A DNA stretch of 21,835 nucleotides, taken from Myxococcales bacterium. Its GTDB lineage: Bacteria; Myxococcota_A; Polyangia; Haliangiales; J016. The notes beneath the pieces are model-generated. The model saw nothing but the letters and a program-made list of their open reading frames with translations, ran no database searches and had not been told where the DNA came from. Positions 16,708 to 21,835 of the stretch are shown here, one piece after another. The translations under genes were made by a program, and so were the position numbers. Within the stretch, counting starts at the first letter, position 1. Every line of letters starts with the position of its first letter. The stretch is from the NCBI GenBank assembly GCA_014238595.1, contig JABAAV010000006.1, forward strand, positions 10,776 through 32,610. The letters are read 5' to 3'.

Positions 16708-16802
16708 CGATAGATACTCACTCTTTACAAGTATCTGTATCGATTTCGCTTGATTTTTTCTCATGCTCTTTGATACCCTGCAAATCGCCTGAGTTGTATC
16801 AA
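16708..16802. promoter_or_regulatory. Cluster of five GATAC/GTATC half-sites in the divergent pgi / acyl-CoA synthetase promoter region
   Basis: GATAC occurs at 16713 and 16772; GTATC at 16731, 16737 and 16796. They form two inverted repeats: AGATACT (16712-16718) with AGTATCT (16730-16736), extendable to CGATA at 16708 and TATCG at 16738-16742 across a 2-nt bulge; and TTGATAC (16770-16776) with GTATCAA (16796-16802). About 0.2 such pentamers would be expected in 100 bp of random sequence. This looks like an operator array for a dimeric regulator, but no regulator is identified. Confidence 0.45.
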
Positions 16803-16830
16803 CTCCTCTTTTCAGGCCCATGTCCAATCC

Positions 16831-18288
16831 ATGACTATTTTATATGAATGGCTCCAAGAAGCTGCCAAAACTAACGGAAATCGTCAAGCCTTAGTCTATC
16901 GTGACAATTACTTGTCATGGCGTGGGCTTTTACATCGGGTGAACCGCAGAGCGCAAGAGTTTGAATCGATGAAAATAACCCCAGGAACATGGATCGGGAT
17001 GATGTTAGGCAATGTGCCTGATTTAATCACGTTGGCCTTGGGGATCTCTAAAGTAGGCTGTGTGATCGTACCTATGGATCCGTTAACCAATGCCCGTGAA
17101 TTTGATCTGATTATGGAAACAGCCCCATTGCGTGCTGTTGTCACAAGACCACGTGGAAACAACCGTTCAGGAACTATCTACGAAGATAAAGAGCCTGACA
17201 ACGAAGAACCTCAAATTATTCGTCGAAGATTGCAAGGAACCTTGCTGACCTGCAATTTATTGCCAAAACCTTACAAAACACCGGACTACACATCACCAGC
17301 ATCCATGGTGATGTTTACATCCGATTCGTTTGGAGATCCTAAAGGGGTTATCAAAACTGACGAAAACATCATCGCAGCCACTGATAATATTATTGATACA
17401 TTATCAATAACCCAAGATTCACGCATATTAACAGCAGTGCCTTTGTCTCACTCCTATGGATGGGATATCGGATTTCTCACCATGCTCCGCACAGGCGCAA
17501 CCATGTTTCTCGAAGAAGAACTTTCATCACGACGGATTGCTAAAATAATCCGAGACCATAAAATCGATATACTTCCAGGTACGCCGGAAATTTATCGTGA
17601 GCTTGCTAAATTGCCCACAGCAAAAGCCCATCAAGGTGACCTTCCCAAATTTCTCTCAAGCGGTTCTCAACTTTCACCTGAAATTGTCGAAGATTTTACA
17701 TCCAAATATGAGACACCCATACTTTCTTGTTATCACACCACCGAAACAAGTATGATTAGTCTTGATACAACAGGAAAACAATCTTCATCCGTAGGAATCC
17801 CTATCAAAGGGATTCAAACCAAAATCACCACAGCCACAACCACGAAACCCATCACGGGTAAAAAAGGAACATTGTGGGTCAAAGGTGATTCAGTCTCCGA
17901 GACAGCAATAAGCCCTGATGGTCATTCCAACACAGCAAAAAACCAAATACCCATCGGAAAAACAGACAAACAAGGATGGCTTCGCCTTGGTGATCTTGGA
18001 AAAATCAACAAAAGCGGTCAGATAACATTACTAGGTAGAGAAGATGATCTGGTCAAAGTCGAAGGCAAACGTGTCAATCTCGATGAAATTGAAGGATGTC
18101 TTGAAACATTTCCTAAAGTGCGTGCCGCACAAGTTGAAGTCGTTTCTGAACTCAAGACCAATGACGTCGTTGTCGCCACTGTCGTAATACGCGAAAAATG
18201 TGCAGCCGAAGAAATCATTGATCACTGTGCGAGAAATCTTTCACCGCACAAAGTACCACGACGAATCATTTTTTCAGATTCTATTTAG
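16831..18288 (+). CDS. AMP-binding acyl-CoA synthetase-like protein, ends before the A10 catalytic lysine
   Basis: A 485-aa member of the ANL adenylating superfamily. Core motifs: A3 phosphate loop MFTSDSFGDPKGV (161-173; the usual TSGTTGxPKG with the first Gly replaced by Asp), A5 YHTTET (301-306), A7 WLRLGDLG (D388) and A8 GREDDLVKVEGKRV (402-415). The C-terminal domain continues to PHKVPRRIIFSDSI and stops, exactly where PRTxxGKI with the catalytic A10 lysine should follow. Adenylation should therefore be weak or absent unless another protein supplies the lysine. The region between A2 and A3 (about 105-150) is polar and low in conservation. Stand-alone plus-strand gene; its 3' end overlaps the convergent gene by 8 bp. 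Substrate unknown. Confidence 0.85.
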   Translation: MTILYEWLQEAAKTNGNRQALVYRDNYLSWRGLLHRVNRRAQEFESMKITPGTWIGMMLGNVPDLITLALGISKVGCVIVPMDPLTNAREFDLIMETAPLRAVVTRPRGNNRSGTIYEDKEPDNEEPQIIRRRLQGTLLTCNLLPKPYKTPDYTSPASMVMFTSDSFGDPKGVIKTDENIIAATDNIIDTLSITQDSRILTAVPLSHSYGWDIGFLTMLRTGATMFLEEELSSRRIAKIIRDHKIDILPGTPEIYRELAKLPTAKAHQGDLPKFLSSGSQLSPEIVEDFTSKYETPILSCYHTTETSMISLDTTGKQSSSVGIPIKGIQTKITTATTTKPITGKKGTLWVKGDSVSETAISPDGHSNTAKNQIPIGKTDKQGWLRLGDLGKINKSGQITLLGREDDLVKVEGKRVNLDEIEGCLETFPKVRAAQVEVVSELKTNDVVVATVVIREKCAAEEIIDHCARNLSPHKVPRRIIFSDSI

Positions 18289-19549
18289 TTGAGATACTTC
18301 TCAACAACGCATCAGGTGTTTTGATCATACTTTGACACCATTTGTTCGTTTTCTTCTTTGTTTGTTGAAGCCGCACAATCACCGTATCATCTTTGACAGC
18401 GAGTATTCTTTTCCGAAGTCCCTTCAAAGAAAACTTTTTGATATATGAGGCAATTCGTTTTGCATCAAATCGAGATTGTACTTCTATAACTATCTCACCG
18501 GCTTTTGCTTCAATGGGTGTGATAAGAGACACACCAAAGATCGCAATTAAACTACGCTGAATGCGTTCAATAGCCGACCAACAATAATGCCCAACAAAGG
18601 TCACACGACTAACATTATGATCGGCATTATTCGTTGAGTTATCGATGATTGTTGACGCTGTTTTTTTAATTGTATTGACCATGGAAATCAATGCCATGTC
18701 AAAAGCAAGCGTTGCATCGTCTTCCATAGACACAAGATCAAAGCTCTGTTCTTTGGTGATTTTGTTTTGTTGGACATCAAACAATTCAATGGTGCTCTGT
18801 CCAAACACAACATGCTGATCGTTTCCAAACACAAGCCCACCATCACGCATCTTTAATGTAATAAAAACAATTTTATTTATCTCTGAATTTTGTGCACTAT
18901 GCTCAGCACGTACAGCATCGGCATTCAATCCATCAATCAAAACGACATGGAATCCTTGTTCAGAAAAAAACACTTCTGATTTCTGTGTGATGCGTTGTTT
19001 CTCTTGATCCAACGTTTTTGTGAACCCTTCAGCCTCGAGATGGATATGAAGCCCTAGATCTGCCTTCAATAGATTTGGATCATTGATGGTTGTTGTGACT
19101 ACAGGAATATCAAGCTCCATTAATGCATTGCGTAAAACATCAAGTTTAATCCATGCCATCACATGCACACGATATATATCCGTAGTGACACGCTCTCGAT
19201 CAGGGCGACATTTCTCTACAAATTCGATTGAGTTGGTTAAAATATGTTCACGAATGATAGGACGATAACGCGTGTAATCATCTTGCGTTAACAATCCTCG
19301 CGTTGCTTGTGATACGGCGTTAGCACAGGCAATTTTAGATGCAATCTGTCGTGCTTGCCCTGGCTCTTCATCTCCAAGAATAGGGTATGCGCCCTCACCT
19401 TTGACACGTTGCCCTGTTAATATAATGGGTGCTTCCACTGCCTCTGTTGTCACAGTCTTTTTGGGCGGTGCTGTCTGGGCCCATAGTTCTGTCACAACCA
19501 ACGAAGAGCATAACAACAAACCACAAAACAAATATCTCACTGTGACCAT
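18281..19549 (-). CDS. Exported protein with LPP20/FlgT-like N-terminal region, function unknown
   Basis: A 422-aa protein with signal peptide (MVTVRYLFCGLLLCSSLVVTELWAQ, cleavage likely after AQ near residue 25). The next part, GEGAYPILGDEEPGQARQIASKIACANAVSQ, has the layout of LPP20/FlgT-type domains, where a short GxG(x)A strand precedes a helix of the ARxxAxxxAxxxA kind. The remainder is alternating strands and helices with no motif I know, no further membrane segments, and a basic C-terminus. Possibly a periplasmic envelope or surface-assembly factor; this is weak inference. It converges on the acyl-CoA synthetase gene, overlapping by 8 bp. Confidence 0.72.
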   Translation of the reverse strand: MVTVRYLFCGLLLCSSLVVTELWAQTAPPKKTVTTEAVEAPIILTGQRVKGEGAYPILGDEEPGQARQIASKIACANAVSQATRGLLTQDDYTRYRPIIREHILTNSIEFVEKCRPDRERVTTDIYRVHVMAWIKLDVLRNALMELDIPVVTTTINDPNLLKADLGLHIHLEAEGFTKTLDQEKQRITQKSEVFFSEQGFHVVLIDGLNADAVRAEHSAQNSEINKIVFITLKMRDGGLVFGNDQHVVFGQSTIELFDVQQNKITKEQSFDLVSMEDDATLAFDMALISMVNTIKKTASTIIDNSTNNADHNVSRVTFVGHYCWSAIERIQRSLIAIFGVSLITPIEAKAGEIVIEVQSRFDAKRIASYIKKFSLKGLRKRILAVKDDTVIVRLQQTKKKTNKWCQSMIKTPDALLRSISTK

Positions 19550-19572
19550 GAGAGGCTACGCTATCATCTTGA

Positions 19573-19585
19573 GTCACATTGTGAC
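19573..19585. repeat. Palindrome GTCACA-T-TGTGAC upstream of the exported-protein gene
   Basis: A perfect 6-bp inverted repeat with a single-base centre, GTCACATTGTGAC, lies 24 bp before the ATG at 19549. The GTCACA/TGTGAC arms resemble half-sites of CRP/FNR-like dimers (TGTGA), but the spacing is not that of CRP (normally 6 bp between TGTGA and TCACA arms in the outward order). It may be an operator close to or within the promoter. Support is the symmetry alone. Confidence 0.3.
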
Positions 19586-19632
19586 AAATCCAATATGAAC
19601 ATTGTTACACTGTGGGTTGAGATGTTTTGAGA

Positions 19633-19752
19633 TTAGGCCTCAACAGGCTTGATAACATCGCTATATTGATTGTTCTCGTATGTGGTCTCGGTTGCATATA
19701 AACAATGAACAGGATGATACCAATGCCCGTAAATAGTCACAGTTGCCATCAT
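19633..19752 (-). pseudogene. Small ORF or gene remnant in the 480-bp gap (39 aa)
   Basis: An ORF starting with two ATG codons at 19752, encoding MMATVTIYGHWYHPVHCLYA and 19 more residues ending SDVIKPVEA. Its composition reads protein-like, and a weak GAGAAAAG lies upstream. It is out of phase by 2 with a second ORF piece at 19779-19901. It may be a true small protein or the tail of a decayed gene. I do not recognise the family. Confidence 0.25.
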
Positions 19753-19778
19753 TGGCTTTTCTCGATGTCATGCAATCG

Positions 19779-19901
19779 TCATGATCCAGCCGCAATTGAC
19801 GGCAGAAAAAACATATTAAAGATAAATCCACCACAGTTCACGTCACGAAGCACACCCTGAAAATAATGCGTATTAGCCCAAACATGAAGCAAGCGATTCA
19901 C
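19779..19901 (-). pseudogene. Second small ORF piece in the gap (40 aa from GTG)
   Basis: Opens after a TAA near 19911 and runs from a possible GTG at 19901 to TGA at 19779. The reading VNRLLHVWANTHYFQGVLRD continues to a hydrophobic segment FIFNMFFLPSIAAGS. It lies 26 bp ahead of the 19633-19752 ORF in another frame, so the two could be one gene broken by a frameshift and stop. No SD is obvious. The rest of 19550-20031 shows no tRNA, no CRISPR and no other ORF of note. Confidence 0.22.
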
Positions 19902-20031
19902 CAAAACCCATTGTTAACCTTCAATCACGACTGAATAACTTGTGCGTTAGTTTGATTCTCTAGAACCCTCTGATTTCATAAAAAAATCAATGGTTTTCAA
20001 TGTTTTGGTCAACAGTGTAAAACGGCACTTC

Positions 20032-21636
20032 TCAATCATTGTTTTTGACGTTCATAAAATTCACACCACCGTTTCTGAGAATTTCAAAACATTGATCATC
20101 GTTTTGATTACTCTTTTGATTACTCTTTTGATTGTCCTTTTGATTACTCTTTTGATTATCATCTTGATCACCCTTATAAGGATTCTCGATTAGCTCTTTA
20201 ACAAACAGTTGATAAAGCAATAACCAATATTGATCGAGGTCATAATAATTTTTGTTTTCACTCTGTTCCTCAATTATTTTTTCGGCAAAATCAACAACCT
20301 TATCTTTAACACTTTTATCTTTAAAAACAGTGAGCATCGTGATTGAAAGACTATCTTCGGTTTTTATAATTTGTTCTGCACATTCTGCAGTGATCCGTTC
20401 AGGCGCATATAAATACAAATAATACAAAAGCCAACACATCGCATCCGAACGTTTTTTGGCTATGTTAGACTTCAATAATTCCAACAAATTATCCACGATT
20501 TTAAAATTGTCACTCTCACTATCAATGATTTTTTTTAAAGGCTTCATCAGGACAGGTATTAAAATAGGATAATGCAAAGATAATGTAAGAAGATAATTCA
20601 AAAAAACTGAAGTGGCATCAATCGACATCTCTTTTTTGACCAATGATTTGCACATAAACTTCAAGACACTTCCTTCAGGATTGTCACCTTGCATATTCAC
20701 AGCTGTATCTAACAAATTAATAACATCGCTATTTCTTATTTTTTTTTCATTTGGAATGATTCGTTTTAATTCAACTACCCATCGTTCATCAACAGGCAAA
20801 GGTAATTTGTCAATTGATGTTTTTTTGATGTTCAATTTTAATCTGTATTTGGACAATTCATCACCGATAATTTGAATAAATTCCTCCGCATCATCATGCG
20901 TATCAACAAATGCTACATAATCATCAATAAATCTTGTATAATCGAATTTGCCACTCAACGCTTGATCAATCTTTGCCAATACGATTTCTGTACTAATATT
21001 TGATGTAGCAGCCCCGACTGGCACTCCGATAGTTTCATCGCGTGCACTCATTCGTTGTTTTTTGTCTATCTTGTTAAACCATTTGCGTTGGTCTCTATTT
21101 TGTTTTGCATCAGGCTCCAATGCCCATGGTATTGAATGTGTATAAAAACTTGGAAAAAAATTCGCAACATCTGTTTTAACCATAATTTTTTTTAGAAGCA
21201 TCATATCTAATAACTTCTTTTGTTTTTCAAATGACGAAGACAATTCATAATTCATAATTACAATTCGTTCATCGTTTTTATATTTGCGTGGACGAATAAC
21301 ACTGTTCAGATTTGTACTAATATCAATATTTTTTGTTATTTCATCCCAATGATCTCTGAAGATAGTTGCTAAGTCTATATGTGCTTTGGGATGAGGAATG
21401 TTGTTATATCGAGTTAGACGATATTGGATTGTATCAAACCCATATTCTTGATGTTTTGAACTCATCGCACATTGATTGATTTTTTTAGCTATTTCATTAG
21501 TAATATCTGAGGAAGAAAACAATGGAGGACATTCTTCTCTGTCTTTTTTTTGATAAGGGAAAAGCCCATGTCTTACCAAACCAGAAAAAAGATCGTCTTT
21601 ATTTAATTTTTTATGAACCATCAATTTGTTTCTCAT
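20032..21636 (-). CDS. Stand-alone reverse transcriptase of the defence-associated (DRT/Abi 'unknown group') type
   Basis: A 534-aa RT. Catalytic motif A is KTDVANFFPS (D156), motif B is IGVPVGAATSN (203-213), motif C is RFIDDY (D238, D239) and motif D is about 265-275 (RLKLNIKKTSI). THSIPWAL just after motif A and LPLPVDERWVVEL at 278-290 are typical of Abi/UG RTs linked to phage defence, not of group II introns or retrons. No maturase, nuclease or msr/msd-type partner is seen. Residues 300-488 are helical, like the C-terminal domain of such RTs. Residues 491-514 are six four-residue units (for example KSNQ). Codons are AT-richer than in neighbours. Start: ATG at 21636, or at 21621; neither has a strong SD. 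Subtype not assigned. Confidence 0.85.
   Translation of the reverse strand: MRNKLMVHKKLNKDDLFSGLVRHGLFPYQKKDREECPPLFSSSDITNEIAKKINQCAMSSKHQEYGFDTIQYRLTRYNNIPHPKAHIDLATIFRDHWDEITKNIDISTNLNSVIRPRKYKNDERIVIMNYELSSSFEKQKKLLDMMLLKKIMVKTDVANFFPSFYTHSIPWALEPDAKQNRDQRKWFNKIDKKQRMSARDETIGVPVGAATSNISTEIVLAKIDQALSGKFDYTRFIDDYVAFVDTHDDAEEFIQIIGDELSKYRLKLNIKKTSIDKLPLPVDERWVVELKRIIPNEKKIRNSDVINLLDTAVNMQGDNPEGSVLKFMCKSLVKKEMSIDATSVFLNYLLTLSLHYPILIPVLMKPLKKIIDSESDNFKIVDNLLELLKSNIAKKRSDAMCWLLYYLYLYAPERITAECAEQIIKTEDSLSITMLTVFKDKSVKDKVVDFAEKIIEEQSENKNYYDLDQYWLLLYQLFVKELIENPYKGDQDDNQKSNQKDNQKSNQKSNQNDDQCFEILRNGGVNFMNVKNND
20102..20173. repeat. Six 12-bp tandem repeats inside the RT gene tail
   Basis: Units of TTTTGATTACTC: three exact copies (20102, 20114, 20138), one with GTCC at its end (20126), one ending ATCA (20150) and a diverged last copy TCTTGATCACCC (20162). 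Twelve bases equal four codons, so copy number can change without breaking the frame. On the coding strand they give repeated [KND]-[SD]-[ND]-Q units, a hydrophilic Asn/Gln/Lys tail after the helical domain. Confidence 0.92.
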
Positions 21637-21648
21637 TAAAACTATCGA

Positions 21649-21665
21649 ATTGAACTGATTTCAAT
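21649..21665 (-). repeat. Small hairpin in the RT leader
   Basis: ATTGAA at 21649-21654 and TTCAAT at 21660-21665 pair around a 5-base loop, 12 bp ahead of the RT start codon and downstream of the predicted promoter. A 6-bp AT-rich stem is weak; it could affect translation of the RT. Confidence 0.3.
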
Positions 21666-21678
21666 CCTATTCGTTCGC

Positions 21679-21707
21679 CATATAATTCTTTGAAATTCCT
21701 CTGTCAA
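21679..21707 (-). promoter_or_regulatory. Predicted sigma-70 promoter of the RT gene
   Basis: On the minus strand a perfect -35 TTGACA (21707-21702) is followed after exactly 17 bp by TATATG (21684-21679) as -10. Transcription would begin near 21672, about 36 nt before the ATG at 21636. The same place on the plus strand reads TATAAT (21681-21686), so a divergent plus-strand promoter is possible too, though no good -35 stands at the right distance. Confidence 0.6.
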
Positions 21708-21729
21708 CATTTAACAATCATTATTCTTA

Positions 21730-21752
21730 GCCTCAAAAACATACGTTGAGGC
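21730..21752. repeat. Hairpin 1 upstream of the RT promoter
   Basis: GCCTCAA (21730-21736) pairs with TTGAGGC (21746-21752) around a 9-base loop. On the plus strand it is followed by GTGCGTTTT, a poor terminator tail; on the minus strand no T run follows. It lies 17 bp from hairpin 2. Confidence 0.5.
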
Positions 21753-21769
21753 GTGCGTTTTATTAGTAC

Positions 21770-21803
21770 ACAGTAAACAGATTGTTTTCAATTTGTTTAC
21801 TGT
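21770..21803. repeat. Hairpin 2: near-perfect 34-nt inverted repeat upstream of the RT promoter
   Basis: ACAGTAAACA (21770-21779) pairs with TGTTTACTGT (21794-21803); inside, ATTG (21781-21784) pairs with CAAT (21789-21792) around a TTTT loop. The only non-Watson-Crick position is G21780 opposite T21793, a G-U wobble in plus-strand RNA but an A-C mismatch in minus-strand RNA. That gives a 15-bp stem, best formed by a plus-strand transcript. No T run follows on either strand, so it is not an ordinary terminator. Confidence 0.75.
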
Positions 21804-21835
21804 AACAACTTATCATCTTCTAACGATCTAAGAAT

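Noticed and set aside
19550..20031. tRNA gene or attachment site in the gap beside the RT
   Set aside because: I saw no T-arm GGTTCRA pattern or cloverleaf, and no direct repeat flanking the RT that would mark integration.
20102..20173. CRISPR-like array
   Set aside because: Units are 12 bp, contiguous, without spacers, and inside a coding frame.
19990..20193. Plus-strand ORF with repeated LLITLLI, resembling a membrane peptide
   Set aside because: It is the opposite strand of the RT 12-bp repeat; the hydrophobic pattern is a by-product of the Asn/Gln/Lys codons.
20032..21636. Group II intron or retron reverse transcriptase
   Set aside because: No maturase or HNH domain, no intron domain V-like hairpin downstream, and motif C (FIDDY) with THSIPWAL fits the UG/Abi class instead; no msr/msd-like sequence was recognised.

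Overview
The window is AT-rich (GC about 40 % by eye), gene-dense bacterial chromosome. Most of it is conserved housekeeping genes; an accessory-looking block lies at the right end. Gene content points to a Gram-negative proteobacterium in the broad sense: yebC-ruvC-ruvA-ruvB order, lipoproteins with lipoboxes, an extensin-like M15-fold enzyme, a FliA/WhiG-type sigma factor and a short bacterial Pgi. The style of several proteins (three-part FAD/2Fe-2S oxidoreductase, calcium-loop lipoprotein, sigma factor plus lipoprotein pair) recalls deltaproteobacterial or myxobacterial-type lineages, but the low GC is unusual for those. I do not assign a phylum firmly.

Layout. 1-873 (+) is the 3' part of dapF. 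4441-891 (-) is yggS-yebC-ruvC-ruvA-ruvB, a recombination operon with start/stop overlaps. 4540-7298 (+) is a tight three-gene cassette: an FAD protein with an N-terminal 2Fe-2S domain, a separate BFD-like 2Fe-2S protein and a DAO-family dehydrogenase. Together they look like a membrane-linked or electron-transfer-coupled amine/amino-acid dehydrogenase. 16691-7314 (-) is a long co-directional run: pgi, lipoprotein, mutL, miaA, accA, TPR-rhomboid protease, extensin-like protein, small ORF, sigma factor, lipoprotein. Many junctions overlap or have very short gaps. 16831-18288 (+) is an acyl-CoA synthetase-like protein that ends just before the catalytic A10 lysine. 19549-18281 (-) is a secreted protein with an LPP20/FlgT-like look.

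Right end. After a gap of about 480 bp, which holds only two small out-of-phase ORF pieces, comes a 534-aa stand-alone reverse transcriptase (21636-20032, -). It has the motifs of the 'unknown group'/defence-associated RTs (DRT/Abi type), a helical C-terminal half and a C-terminal tail built from a 12-bp in-frame tandem repeat. It has a good promoter of its own. Just outside that promoter lie two hairpins, one a near-perfect 34-nt inverted repeat. This RT and its flanking structured DNA, a candidate RNA partner, are the best candidate for an undescribed system here.

Other notable points are a MutL with a degenerate endonuclease motif, a cluster of five GATAC/GTATC sites between pgi and the acyl-CoA synthetase gene, and a strong stem-loop touching the start codon of the oxidoreductase cassette.
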